Assembly: GCA_035762345.1 (NCBI GenBank)
Contig: DASTPE010000082.1
Location: 1-64,000 of the forward strand
Length of the DNA stretch: 64,000 nt
Origin: SCGC-AG-212-J23 sp035762345
GTDB taxonomy: Bacteria; Pseudomonadota; Gammaproteobacteria; Burkholderiales; SG8-39
Reading direction: 5' to 3'
Shown here: in pieces, positions 9,972 through 18,485 of the stretch
Position numbering within the stretch: the first letter of the stretch is position 1
Layout: every line of letters starts with the position of its first letter
The notes under the pieces: generated by a model
Told to the model about the DNA's origin: nothing
The model's database searches: none
What the model saw: only the letters and a program-made list of their open reading frames with translations
Made by a program: the position numbers and the translations under genes

Positions 9972-11482
9972 GCGAGCGGGATGCGCACGCCCACCGCGAC
10001 GCCGTCGCCGCTCGCGAGGTTCGATGCGGCGATCGTTCCGCCGTGGAACTGCGCGATGAGCCGCGCCATGTAGAGCCCGAGGCCGAGATGCGGAGTTGCG
10101 GCGCCGAGCCCGTCGCGCACCGAGATCATCGACTCGAAAAGCCGCGTTCGCATTCTGTCGGGCAGAAGCGGCCCCTTGTTCGACACGGTAAGCGAGGCCA
10201 CGTCATCGCTCCGCTCCAGCGTTACGCGCACCGGTGCACCGGGATGGCTAAAGTCCACCGCGTTCTCGACCAGCTTGTCGAGAAGCTGCGCCGCAAGGTC
10301 CGGCGAGCCTTGCACCTCGAGTCGGCCCGGTGGCAGCTCAAGGACAAAAGCGGACTGTGCATACGCCAGGCGGTACCCTTCGACGCAGCCGCGTACTACC
10401 GCCGAGAGATCGTAGCGGATACGCTCGACGCCGCTCAGGCTCTGCTCGAGGCGCGATGCTTCGGTCATGCGCTCCAGGATCCGCCCCAGGCGAGCAAGCC
10501 CCTGCTCGGCGCGGTCGATGTATCGCGCGGAGTCTTCGCCGGAGAGCTTCAGATTTTCCAATGACGAGCGCACGACGGCGATCGGGGTACGCAACTCGTG
10601 CGACAGACGCCCAGCCATCGACTCAAGGTAGGCGTGGTGCTCGGCAAGGCGCTCGAGCACCGCAGAGAAGCTGCGCGACAGATCACCGATCTCGTCGCCA
10701 GCGTTGGAGCCGGCGGTGAGGCGCGTGATGCGCCCGCGTGCGTCGATCGCCGACTCCGCCTCGTCGCGTAGACGCCGAATCCGCACCGAGAGCCGCGTGG
10801 CGAAAGCCATGAGCAAGACAGCCGCACCCGCGAAGGCGGCCAGCGTTAACAGCAGCAGCCGCTCGAGCGCGGCGCTCTTCACCGACATCACCGAATTGGT
10901 CGTTTCCTCGGTCACGACGGCACCCGTGACCTCGTCGCCGTTCCAGATGGGATGCGCGGCCGACATCACGATCGCGCGGCCGTCCCGCGTGTGCCGCGCG
11001 CGCGTCGCCGGCGTGCCCTGCAGCGCCGCCGCGACGTCCCACCCGGTGGCGAGCACGTCCTCCAACTGGCCCTCGGCGAAGTCCTCGGTCGGCCGGGGGA
11101 TGAGCCAGCCGAACGAGAAGCTCACGAGGGGCTGCCACCACGGTGCTTCCAAGGCGACTTCGGTCGCCCGCCGCAGGCTCCCCGCCGAGGCGATGACCTG
11201 ATAGCGGCCGTCCACCACCCAGATCCGCGAGGAGGCGCGCTGCAGGCCAAGCAAGATGGCATCGACTTCGTCATCCCGCCCGGAAGCGCTCGCGAGCAAC
11301 TGCGGACGCTCGTGCAACGCCGTCGCGACTGCGCGCGCCACGGCGAGCAGCGACTGTTCCTGCTCCTGCAATAAAAAGCGCTCCATTTCGTTTACGTACA
11401 GGATTCCGGCGAGCGGCAGCGCGGCCAAGGCGAGCAGCACCAGCGCGAGCTTGACTCGCAGGCTCAAGCGCAACCGCGTCAT
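9968..11482 (-). CDS. Sensor histidine kinase, resembling the kinase of the proteobacterial dedicated sortase system
   Basis: Inner-membrane kinase, 504 aa. One membrane helix is near residues 10-30, then a periplasmic sensor domain to about residue 205, a second helix (about 209-228) and a HAMP-like linker. The dimerisation helix has H295 in GRLSHELRTPI, followed by N-box LVENAVDFS and G-box HLGLGLYMARLIAQFHGG. The start MTRLRLSLRVKLALVLL overlaps the regulator stop (ATGA). The N-terminal pattern (EMERFLLQEQEQSLLAVARAVA) recalls kinases annotated with dedicated sortase systems; this is recalled family knowledge, not a search. Partner: the regulator at 11479-12168. Confidence 0.88.
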   Translation of the reverse strand: MTRLRLSLRVKLALVLLALAALPLAGILYVNEMERFLLQEQEQSLLAVARAVATALHERPQLLASASGRDDEVDAILLGLQRASSRIWVVDGRYQVIASAGSLRRATEVALEAPWWQPLVSFSFGWLIPRPTEDFAEGQLEDVLATGWDVAAALQGTPATRARHTRDGRAIVMSAAHPIWNGDEVTGAVVTEETTNSVMSVKSAALERLLLLTLAAFAGAAVLLMAFATRLSVRIRRLRDEAESAIDARGRITRLTAGSNAGDEIGDLSRSFSAVLERLAEHHAYLESMAGRLSHELRTPIAVVRSSLENLKLSGEDSARYIDRAEQGLARLGRILERMTEASRLEQSLSGVERIRYDLSAVVRGCVEGYRLAYAQSAFVLELPPGRLEVQGSPDLAAQLLDKLVENAVDFSHPGAPVRVTLERSDDVASLTVSNKGPLLPDRMRTRLFESMISVRDGLGAATPHLGLGLYMARLIAQFHGGTIAASNLASGDGVAVGVRIPLA

Positions 11483-12168
11483 GCCTGCCAGCGATACCCC
11501 ATGCCGTATACCGTATCGATGGCGTCGAAGCTCGGGTCGACGGCAATGAACTTTCTGCGGACGCGCTTGATGTGAGAAGTGATCGTGCCATCGTCGACCA
11601 CCAGGTTCGCTTCGCGCATTAGCTGCTCCCGGGTCTTGACGTGCTCGGGAAACTTGGCGAGCGCGTGCACCATCCAGAACTCGGTCAGCGTCAGCGGCAC
11701 CGCCACGCCGCGCCACGTAACCGTGAAACGCTTGAGGTCGATCGCGAGCGCGCCGCGCTCCAGTCGCTCCGGCGCCGCGGTCGTGTCGGCGGAGAGCTCG
11801 GCGCGGCGGAACAGCGCCGCAATGCGCGCAAGCAAGTGGGGCAGGCTCACGTCCTTGGTCAAATAATCGTCAGCGCCGAGCCGCAACCCGGCAACCGCAT
11901 CGAAGTCGCTGTCGCGCGCCGTGAGGAAGATGATGGGCAGTGCTGCGGACAGGGCGCGCAGTTCGCGGCAAAGCGCAAACCCGCCGTCGACGTCGGCGCC
12001 AAGCCCGATGTCGATAAGGGCAAGATCGGGCAGCCGGGTCCTCATTGCGGCGAGCGCCTCGGTGCGCCCCCCGTACGCGGTGACCTCGAAACCGTGCTTA
12101 CGCAGTGCCTCCGTGTAGTTCGCGCGGATGGCCGGTTCATCCTCGACGATAGCGATGCGACGCGACAT
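11479..12168 (-). CDS. OmpR-type response regulator, resembling the dedicated sortase system regulator
   Basis: A 229-residue regulator. The receiver domain has acidic residues ED/E near 9-11, phospho-acceptor D53 in LALIDIGLG and Lys105 in DDYLTKD. A C-terminal winged-helix domain contains LTLTEFWMVHALAKFPEHVKTREQL and ends VDTVYGMGYRW, typical of OmpR/PhoB DNA-binding domains. It is the first gene of the operon regulator-kinase-glpD-HAD. A TATAGT box lies 7 nt before the ATG. It may control its own operon; targets are not visible. Confidence 0.9.
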   Translation of the reverse strand: MSRRIAIVEDEPAIRANYTEALRKHGFEVTAYGGRTEALAAMRTRLPDLALIDIGLGADVDGGFALCRELRALSAALPIIFLTARDSDFDAVAGLRLGADDYLTKDVSLPHLLARIAALFRRAELSADTTAAPERLERGALAIDLKRFTVTWRGVAVPLTLTEFWMVHALAKFPEHVKTREQLMREANLVVDDGTITSHIKRVRRKFIAVDPSFDAIDTVYGMGYRWQA

Positions 12169-12175
12169 GGCGACG

Positions 12176-12181
12176 ACTATA
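12176..12181 (-). promoter_or_regulatory. Putative -10 element of the response-regulator operon
   Basis: On the minus strand TATAGT (5/6 to TATAAT) ends 7 nt before the regulator ATG. Transcription would then start at or next to the A of ATG, implying a leaderless or near-leaderless message. No good -35 is seen 16-18 nt upstream, so confidence is limited. Confidence 0.35.
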
Positions 12182-12192
12182 GCGCGAACGTG

Positions 12193-12609
12193 ATGGTCAT
12201 CGACCCGACGCCCCCGGTTTGCCAGAATTCTTCGCCGCTTTGCCCGCGCTGCGACTCCATGGACGAGGCTCCATTGGTTTCAATGGGTGCCAACGCCGAG
12301 ATCATGGACGTCGAACAACCACCGAAACCTGCCCTGCCGCTGCTCGCGCTACTTGCGCTCGCTTCGGCGCTCGGCATCGCAGTGGCAGTGGCCCTGGCCG
12401 CAGTGGCGATGATGCTCGCGGCGCCAGCCTACGCAGACGACGGCTTCACGCGCGGCATCGGCGCACCCAAGCCCGCACTGCTCACGCCGAGGCCCGGCGC
12501 AAGCGTAGTCGAGCGCACGGCGCTCATCGGGGCGGGCGAAACGCTGCGCGTCGAGGTCGAGTGCCCCGCGCGCGGGCCGCGGCGGCGTGTTCTTGCTAGG
12601 TGCTGCTAG
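12193..12609 (+). CDS. Hypothetical membrane protein with N-terminal Cys pairs
   Basis: I do not recognise this frame. From ATG 12193 (GTG 12190 and ATG 12259 are alternatives) it gives 138 residues. An N-terminal segment has a CPRC pair, a strongly hydrophobic stretch (about residues 49-76, PALPLLALLALASALG and on) ends in AYADD, and a short basic tail finishes with CC. It could be a single-pass protein or a late signal sequence. The start is only 24 nt from the divergent regulator gene and no ribosome site is seen. It could be a chance frame in GC-rich DNA, but the opposite strand holds no better candidate in 12169-12665. Confidence 0.35.
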   Translation: MVIDPTPPVCQNSSPLCPRCDSMDEAPLVSMGANAEIMDVEQPPKPALPLLALLALASALGIAVAVALAAVAMMLAAPAYADDGFTRGIGAPKPALLTPRPGASVVERTALIGAGETLRVEVECPARGPRRRVLARCC

Positions 12610-12653
12610 CCTTCTTCAATTGCTCAAGCGCGCCGCCGTTGCGGCCGCAATTT

Positions 12654-12667
12654 AGTCCCTCCGGACT
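12654..12667 (-). terminator. Weak hairpin at the end of the atp operon
   Basis: Inverted repeat AGTCC-CTCC-GGACT overlaps the atpC stop codon. On the minus strand it is followed only by AAATT, so it lacks a proper T-tract. It is a possible but poor terminator for the atp operon. Confidence 0.25.
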
Positions 12668-13085
12668 ATTTCTTGCGCATCTTGCGAATCGCAGCCAGCT
12701 GCGCCGCAAGCATCGACACCTCGCTCTCGACCGCCGCGATTTCCTGCTTGTCGCGGGCCGTGCGGCGCGCCTCCTCGGCCTTCCGCAGCGCCTCGTTGGC
12801 CTTGGCCTCGTCGAGGTCGTGCCCGCGGATGGCCGTATCGGCAAGCACCGTGATCACCTTGGGCTGAACCTCCAGGATGCCACCCGCCACGAAAATGAGT
12901 TGCTCCTCTCCCCCGCCGGGCGGCACAATGCGCACCGCACCGGGCCTGATGCGCGTGATAAGAGGGGTGTGGCGCGGATAGATGCCGAGCTCTCCCGCCT
13001 CGCCCGGCAGCACGACGAACTCCGCCTCGCCGGAGAACACCGACTCTTCGGCGCTGACGACATCAACGTGAATAGTGTTTGCCAC
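12666..13085 (-). CDS. atpC: ATP synthase F1 subunit epsilon
   Basis: Central-stalk subunit that inhibits and couples F1, 139 aa, normal length. The N-terminal beta-sandwich has VDVVSAEESVFSGEAEFVVLPGEAGELGIYPRHTPLIT and the TVLADTAIRG motif. The C-terminal two-helix part ends in MLAAQLAAIRKMRKK. It is the last gene of the atp operon, 6 nt after atpD. Confidence 0.97.
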   Translation of the reverse strand: MANTIHVDVVSAEESVFSGEAEFVVLPGEAGELGIYPRHTPLITRIRPGAVRIVPPGGGEEQLIFVAGGILEVQPKVITVLADTAIRGHDLDEAKANEALRKAEEARRTARDKQEIAAVESEVSMLAAQLAAIRKMRKK

Positions 13086-13091
13086 TAGTTC

Positions 13092-14600
13092 TTACTTCTT
13101 GGGGGTCGAGGCGCTTGGCGCTGGAGCGGGCTTGTCCTTCGCCGGACTGGATTGTGCCGTTGCCGAGGGCTCCTGCAGCGACTTCGCCTTCTCGAAGGCT
13201 TCCTCGATGGGGCCCACCATGTAGAACGCCTGCTCGGGCAGCGCGTCGCACTCGCCGTTCACGATCATCTTGAAGCCCTTGATGGTTTCAGCGAGCGGCA
13301 CGTACTTGCCCGGGCTGCCGGTGAAGTTTTGCGCCACAGTGAAGGGCTGCGACAGGAAGCGCTGGATTTTGCGCGCGCGCGCGACTGCGAGCTTGTCCTC
13401 CGGGGAAAGCTCATCCATGCCGAGGATTGCGATGATGTCGCGCAGCTCCTTGTAGCGTTGCAGCACCGCCTGCACGCCGCGCGTCGTCGTATAGTGCTCT
13501 TCGCCGATGACATTGGGGTCCACCTGGCGAGAGGTAGAGTCGAGCGGGTCAACCGAAGGGTAGATACCGAGCGACGCGATGTCGCGCGACAGCACAACGG
13601 TGGCGTCCAGGTGGGCGAACGTGGTCGCGGGCGACGGATCAGTCAGGTCATCGGCCGGCACATAGATAGCCTGCACCGAGGTGATCGAGCCGACTTTGGT
13701 CGAGACGATGCGTTCCTGAAGCCGCCCCATTTCCTCGGCGAGGGTGGGCTGGTAGCCAACCGCAGAGGGCATGCGCCCGAGAAGGGCTGAGACTTCCACG
13801 CCGGCGAGTGTGTAGCGGTAGATGTTGTCGACGAAGAACAGGATGTCTCGCCCCTCGTCACGGAATTTTTCCGCCATCGTGAGGCCGGTCAGTCCGACAC
13901 GCAGGCGGTTGCCGGGCGGCTCGTTCATTTGCCCGAACACCATCGCCACCTTGGACTCGGGCAGGTTGTCAAGCTTGATCACTTCCGCCTCGATCATCTC
14001 GTGGTAGAAGTCGTTGCCCTCCCGCGTGCGCTCGCCGACGCCGGCGAACACCGATTGCCCGCCGTGTTTCGTGGCGATGTTGTTGATGAGCTCGAGCATG
14101 GTCACCGTTTTGCCGACACCCGCACCGCCGAAGAGCCCGATCTTTCCGCCCTTGGCGAAGGGGCAAATGAGGTCGATGACCTTGATCCCGGTCTCGAGAA
14201 GCTCCACCGACGGGGACAGCTCGTCGAACTTGGGCGCGGTCTGATGAATCGTGCGCCGCTCGTCCGACTTGATCGGGCCCTTTTCGTCGATCGGGCGCCC
14301 GAGCACGTCCATGATGCGCCCCAGCGTGCCCGGCCCCACCGGCACCGCGATCGGCTCGCCGGTTGCCTTCACTCTCATGCCTCGGCGCAGGCCGTCGGAG
14401 GAGCCGAGCGCGATGCAGCGCACGACGCCGTCGCCGAGCTGCTGCTCGACTTCGAACGTGAGCCCTTTTTCGACGAGCGCGTTGTCGCCGCTCTCTTCGA
14501 GCACCAGCGCGTCGTAGATGTTCGGCATCTGCTCGCGTGGGAACTCGATGTCGATCACCGCGCCGATGGATTGAACGATGGTTCCTTGTGCCTGTGCCAT
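13092..14600 (-). CDS. atpD: ATP synthase F1 subunit beta with extra C-terminal tail
   Basis: Catalytic subunit of F1, 502 aa versus about 460-470 usual. Walker A GGAGVGKT is at about residues 158-165, then GERTREGND, the catalytic VFGQMNEPPG region, and DELSPEDKL for the DELSEED loop. I chose ATG 14600 (MAQAQGTIVQSIGAVIDIEF), matching the family start, rather than an upstream ATG. Normal beta subunits end near EAFEKAKSL; here a further stretch of about 30 residues rich in Ala, Pro, Ser and Lys follows and ends STPKK. The alpha subunit has a similar tail. Gene order is standard (atpG upstream, atpC downstream). Confidence 0.96.
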   Translation of the reverse strand: MAQAQGTIVQSIGAVIDIEFPREQMPNIYDALVLEESGDNALVEKGLTFEVEQQLGDGVVRCIALGSSDGLRRGMRVKATGEPIAVPVGPGTLGRIMDVLGRPIDEKGPIKSDERRTIHQTAPKFDELSPSVELLETGIKVIDLICPFAKGGKIGLFGGAGVGKTVTMLELINNIATKHGGQSVFAGVGERTREGNDFYHEMIEAEVIKLDNLPESKVAMVFGQMNEPPGNRLRVGLTGLTMAEKFRDEGRDILFFVDNIYRYTLAGVEVSALLGRMPSAVGYQPTLAEEMGRLQERIVSTKVGSITSVQAIYVPADDLTDPSPATTFAHLDATVVLSRDIASLGIYPSVDPLDSTSRQVDPNVIGEEHYTTTRGVQAVLQRYKELRDIIAILGMDELSPEDKLAVARARKIQRFLSQPFTVAQNFTGSPGKYVPLAETIKGFKMIVNGECDALPEQAFYMVGPIEEAFEKAKSLQEPSATAQSSPAKDKPAPAPSASTPKK

Positions 14601-14610
14601 GGTATTTCCG

Positions 14611-15474
14611 TTAAACGGCGGCAGCGCCGCCAACGATTTCAGAAAGCTCCTTGGTGATTCCCGCCTGCCGGTTCTTGTTGTAGATGAGCGTGAGCTCGTC
14701 GATCAGGTTGCCAGCGTTGTCGGAAGCGGCCTTCATCGCCACCATGCGAGCCGACTGTTCGGAGGCCATGTTTTCGGCCACCGCCTGGAAGATGAGCGCC
14801 TCGATGTAGCGCGTGAGAACCTGGTCGAGCACCGCGCGCGCCTCGGGTTCGTAGATGTAATCCCACACCGTCTCCGGGGCGCCGAGCCGCTCCCCGGAAA
14901 GCGGCAGCAGTTGTTCGATGACGGCCTCCTGCTTCATCGTGTTGATAAAACGGTTGTAGGCGAGCATCAGGCGGTCGAAGCGGTTCGACGTATAGCCGTC
15001 CAGCACCACCTTGACCGGACCGATGAGCTTTTCCATCACGGGGCGGTCGCCGAGCTGGACCGCTTGCGAGACGATCGTGGCGCCGAGGCGCTGCATGAAG
15101 CCCAAGCCTTTGTTGCCGAGAGCACAAACCTCGATCTCCTCGCCCTCGGCCTGCCACTGCTTGTACTGCGCGAGCACCATGCGCAGCAGATTGGTATTGA
15201 GCGCGCCGCACAGCCCCTTGTCGGTCGTAATCACGATGATGCCGACGCGTTTCACCGTGTCGCGGTCGACGAGGTACGGATGACGGTATTCGGGGTTGGC
15301 ATGCGAGATGCGCGCCGCGACGTTGCGGATCTTCTCGCCGTAAGGACGGGCGTGGCGCATGCGGTCCTGCGCCTTGCGCATCTTGGAGGCAGCGACCATT
15401 TCCATCGCCTTGGTGATCTTCCGGGTGTTCTGCACACTCCGGATCTTCAACCGGATTTCCTTGGTACCCGGCAT
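14611..15474 (-). CDS. atpG: ATP synthase F1 subunit gamma
   Basis: Rotor shaft of F1, 287 aa. The N-terminal helix MPGTKEIRLKIRSVQNTRKITKAMEMVAASKM and the C-terminal ASDNAGNLIDELTLIYNKNRQAGITKELSEIVGGAAAV are both canonical and form the coiled coil inside the alpha3beta3 ring. It sits 3 nt after atpA and 10 nt before atpD. Confidence 0.97.
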   Translation of the reverse strand: MPGTKEIRLKIRSVQNTRKITKAMEMVAASKMRKAQDRMRHARPYGEKIRNVAARISHANPEYRHPYLVDRDTVKRVGIIVITTDKGLCGALNTNLLRMVLAQYKQWQAEGEEIEVCALGNKGLGFMQRLGATIVSQAVQLGDRPVMEKLIGPVKVVLDGYTSNRFDRLMLAYNRFINTMKQEAVIEQLLPLSGERLGAPETVWDYIYEPEARAVLDQVLTRYIEALIFQAVAENMASEQSARMVAMKAASDNAGNLIDELTLIYNKNRQAGITKELSEIVGGAAAV

Positions 15475-15477
15475 CGG

Positions 15478-17112
15478 TCAACTCACCTTGGCGGGAGCGC
15501 TCTGTTTCTTAGCGCTTTCAACCCTTGCCGATCCTGCTTCGGCCTTGGCCGGGGTTGCCGCGACCAGTTCCGGCGCATTCTTCTTCCAGTCCTTGATCGC
15601 CTCGTGCAACGCCTTCTCCTCGTCGGCCGACAGGTCCTTCTTGTCTTCCATTGTCTTCACCAACGCCGTGTACTTGCCCTTAATGTGGTCACGCATGGAC
15701 TTTTCGGCCGTCAGCGCTTTCTTGACCTCGATATCGTCGAAGTAGCCGTTATTCACCGCGAAGAGCGTGAGCGCCATTTCCCACACCTGCAGCGGCTGGT
15801 ATTGCGGCTGCTTCATCAGCTCGGTGACCAGCCGCCCGCGCTCAAGCTGCTTGCGGGTCGCCTCGTCCAGATCGCTCGCGAACTGCGCGAACGCCGCGAG
15901 CTCGCGGTACTGGGCAAGCGCCAAGCGCACGCCGCCGCCGGTGTCGCGGCGCTTCATGATCTTGGTTTGCGCCGCGCCGCCGACGCGCGACACCGAGATG
16001 CCGGCGTTGATAGCGGGGCGGACGCCCGCATTGAAGAGATCCGTCTCCAAGAAGATCTGTCCATCCGTGATGGAGATGACGTTCGTCGGCACGAACGCCG
16101 TCACGTCGCCCGCCTGGGTCTCGATCACGGGTAGTGCGGTGAGCGAGCCCGTCTTGCCCTTGACGGCGCCCTTGGTGAACTTCTCGACGTACTCGGCGTT
16201 GACGCGCGCTGCGCGCTCGAGCAGCCGCGAGTGCAGATAGAACACGTCCCCGGGGTACGCCTCGCGTCCTGGCGGGCGGCGCAGCAGCAACGAAACCTGG
16301 CGATACGCCCACGCCTGCTTAGTGAGGTCATCGTAGATGATGAGCGCGTCCTGGCCGCGGTCGCGGAAGTACTCGCCCATGGTGCAGCCCGAGTACGGCG
16401 CGATGTATTGCATCGCGGCCGACTCCGAGGCGGAAGCCGCCACCACGATCGTGTAGGCCATGGCGCCGTGCTCTTCCAGCTTGCGCACCACGGTCGCGAT
16501 GGTGGACGCCTTCTGCCCGATGGCGACGTAGACGCAGAAGAGGTCCTTGCCCTTCTGGTTGATCATCGTATCAACCGCAACAGCCGTCTTGCCGGTCTGA
16601 CGGTCGCCAATGATGAGCTCGCGCTGCCCGCGGCCGATGGGCACCATGGAGTCGATCGCCTTCAGTCCGGTCTGCACCGGCTGCGACACCGACTGGCGCG
16701 CGATCACGCCTGGCGCCACCTTCTCGATCACATCGGTCATCTTGGCGTTGATCGGCCCCTTGCCATCGATCGGCTGGCCGAGCGAATTCACCACCCGCCC
16801 GAGGAGCTCCGGACCGACGGGCACCGAAAGTATCTTGCCCGTCGTCTTCACGATGTCGCCCTCGGTGATATGGGTGTACTCGCCGAGGATCACGGCGCCG
16901 ACCGAGTCGCGCTCCAAGTTGAGCGCGAGGCCGAAGGTATTCTTCGGAAATTCCAGCATCTCGCCTTGCATCACGTCCGACAAGCCATGGATGCGGCAGA
17001 TGCCGTCGGTGACCGACACCACGGTCCCCTGCGTGCGCATGCGCGCGCCGGCGTCCAGGTTCTGGATGCGGCTCTTGATCAGTTCGGAAATTTCGGAGGG
17101 ATTGAGTTGCAT
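15478..17112 (-). CDS. atpA: ATP synthase F1 subunit alpha with extra C-terminal tail
   Basis: Non-catalytic nucleotide-binding subunit, 544 aa versus about 513 usual. It begins MQLNPSEISELIKSRIQNLD, has Walker A GDRQTGKT at about residues 169-176, and contains the alpha signature PAINAGISVSRVGGAAQ. After the normal family end (HEAIKDWKKN) about 32 residues rich in Ala, Lys and Ser follow, ending SAPAKVS. The tail has the same composition as the atpD tail. The gene is in standard operon order between atpH and atpG. Confidence 0.96.
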   Translation of the reverse strand: MQLNPSEISELIKSRIQNLDAGARMRTQGTVVSVTDGICRIHGLSDVMQGEMLEFPKNTFGLALNLERDSVGAVILGEYTHITEGDIVKTTGKILSVPVGPELLGRVVNSLGQPIDGKGPINAKMTDVIEKVAPGVIARQSVSQPVQTGLKAIDSMVPIGRGQRELIIGDRQTGKTAVAVDTMINQKGKDLFCVYVAIGQKASTIATVVRKLEEHGAMAYTIVVAASASESAAMQYIAPYSGCTMGEYFRDRGQDALIIYDDLTKQAWAYRQVSLLLRRPPGREAYPGDVFYLHSRLLERAARVNAEYVEKFTKGAVKGKTGSLTALPVIETQAGDVTAFVPTNVISITDGQIFLETDLFNAGVRPAINAGISVSRVGGAAQTKIMKRRDTGGGVRLALAQYRELAAFAQFASDLDEATRKQLERGRLVTELMKQPQYQPLQVWEMALTLFAVNNGYFDDIEVKKALTAEKSMRDHIKGKYTALVKTMEDKKDLSADEEKALHEAIKDWKKNAPELVAATPAKAEAGSARVESAKKQSAPAKVS

Positions 17113-17122
17113 CGAAAAGCTC

Positions 17123-17659
17123 CTAAGCTTTCAGCGCCGTCTCGAGCGCGCCGAGCTGCGCGCGCGCCGAGCCGTCGATCACCTTGTCGCCGAGGACGAG
17201 CCGCACGCCGGCGATGAGGTCCTTGTCGATCTGCACTTTCGTCCTTACCTTGCGCCCGGTCTTCTTCTCGAGGCGCTGCGTCAGCTCAGCGAGCTGGGCG
17301 TCGGAGAGTTCGAACGCCGCATGCACCTCGGCCTCCAGCACGCCCTCGTGCTCATTCTTCAGCACTTCGAACTGGGCGCGGATTTCGGGCAACAGAGCTA
17401 GCCTGCCGTTTTCCGCGAGTACGCGCACGAAATTCTCAGCATCGCCGCTGAGCCGGCCGGAAAGGATGGAAATGAACAGTCCCGCGGCCTGCGCATCGGT
17501 CAGGTTGGGGTCGGCGGCAGCGGCGCGCACCCGCCCGTCGGCTGCCACGAGGCCGAGCGCGGCCAGCATCTCGGACCACTTGGCGAGCGCGCCCGACTCG
17601 ACGGCCAGATTGAACGCCGCTTCGGCGTAAGGGCGAGCTACGGTGCTCGGCTCGGCCAT
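17123..17659 (-). CDS. atpH: ATP synthase F1 subunit delta
   Basis: Peripheral-stalk subunit linking F1 to subunit b, 178 aa, normal length. It starts MAEPSTVARPYAEAAFNLA and has the C-terminal LVLGDKVIDGSARAQLGALETALK typical of delta. Its ATG overlaps the atpF stop by one base (TAATG). Confidence 0.96.
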   Translation of the reverse strand: MAEPSTVARPYAEAAFNLAVESGALAKWSEMLAALGLVAADGRVRAAAADPNLTDAQAAGLFISILSGRLSGDAENFVRVLAENGRLALLPEIRAQFEVLKNEHEGVLEAEVHAAFELSDAQLAELTQRLEKKTGRKVRTKVQIDKDLIAGVRLVLGDKVIDGSARAQLGALETALKA

Positions 17660-18129
17660 TACAACTGCCGCTTCAGCGACTCGAGCAGCTCGCCGTGCGC
17701 CTTGGCGTCGACCTCGCGTCGAAGGATCTTCTCGGCGCCGGCCACGGCGAGCGAGGCCACGTGGTCACGCAGCTGCTCGCGCGCGCGCGTCATCTCCTGC
17801 TCGATCTCGGCCTTAGCCGCGGCCTTTTCACGGTTGCCTTCCTCCTTGGCGGCGTTCTTCGCCACCTCGATGAGCTGCGCCGCGCGCTTCTCTGCGTGCG
17901 ACAAGAGCTCGGCGGCGCGCTCGCGTGCATTGCGAATCTCCTCGTCGGAGCGCTGGCTGGCAAGCTCGAGGGAGCGTTTTCCCTGCTCGGCCGCCGCCAG
18001 CCCGTCTGCGACGGTCTTCTGCCGTGTCTCGATTGCGCGCAGCATGTACGGCCAGATTACCTTCACCGTAAACCAGATGAACAGGGCGAACGTGACCGCC
18101 TGCACAATCAAAGTCAGATTGATGTTCAT
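17659..18129 (-). CDS. atpF: ATP synthase Fo subunit b
   Basis: Peripheral-stalk subunit, 156 aa. A single N-terminal membrane helix (MNINLTLIVQAVTFALFIWF) is followed by a long charged coiled coil with Glu/Lys/Ala repeats, as in E. coli b (156 aa). It lies between atpE and atpH. Confidence 0.96.
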   Translation of the reverse strand: MNINLTLIVQAVTFALFIWFTVKVIWPYMLRAIETRQKTVADGLAAAEQGKRSLELASQRSDEEIRNARERAAELLSHAEKRAAQLIEVAKNAAKEEGNREKAAAKAEIEQEMTRAREQLRDHVASLAVAGAEKILRREVDAKAHGELLESLKRQL

Positions 18130-18162
18130 GTTCCGCCTTCCTGCCGAACGAAGCCGCGCTCT

Positions 18163-18438
18163 TTAGCGGAATTCAGGAAGGATGAGCGGGTTGGCGAACG
18201 CGAACATCATCGCCAGGCCCACCCCGATGATGAACGAGGCGTCGATCAGGCCGAGCAGCAGGAACACCTTCGCCTGAAGAGAATTGGTGAGCTCAGGCTG
18301 GCGCGCTGCGGCCTCCAGGAAGCGGCTGCACATGATACCCACGCCAATGCAAGCGCCGGCGGCGCCGACTCCGATCATGAGGCCGATGCCAATGCCGGTA
18401 TAGGCCTGGACCATCGCCAGAAGCTGCAGTTTTTCCAT
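18163..18438 (-). CDS. atpE: ATP synthase Fo subunit c
   Basis: Proteolipid of the rotor ring, 91 aa with two membrane helices. The polar loop is ARQPEL, and the proton-carrying carboxylate is D66 in GLIDASFIIGVG. The glycine-rich first helix (GIGIGLMIGVGAAGACIGVG) allows tight ring packing. ATG 18438 fits the family start. No Na+-type ligand signature is obvious, so it is probably H+ driven. Confidence 0.96.
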   Translation of the reverse strand: MEKLQLLAMVQAYTGIGIGLMIGVGAAGACIGVGIMCSRFLEAAARQPELTNSLQAKVFLLLGLIDASFIIGVGLAMMFAFANPLILPEFR

Positions 18439-18485
18439 CGGTACTATCCTTTCCTGAGCGAAATTAGATTGGATGTTGGATACGG

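Noticed and set aside
14578..16134. Long plus-strand open frame (518 codons) opposite atpG and atpA
   Set aside because: It is antisense to two highly conserved genes, has no recognisable domain and reflects GC-rich codon bias.
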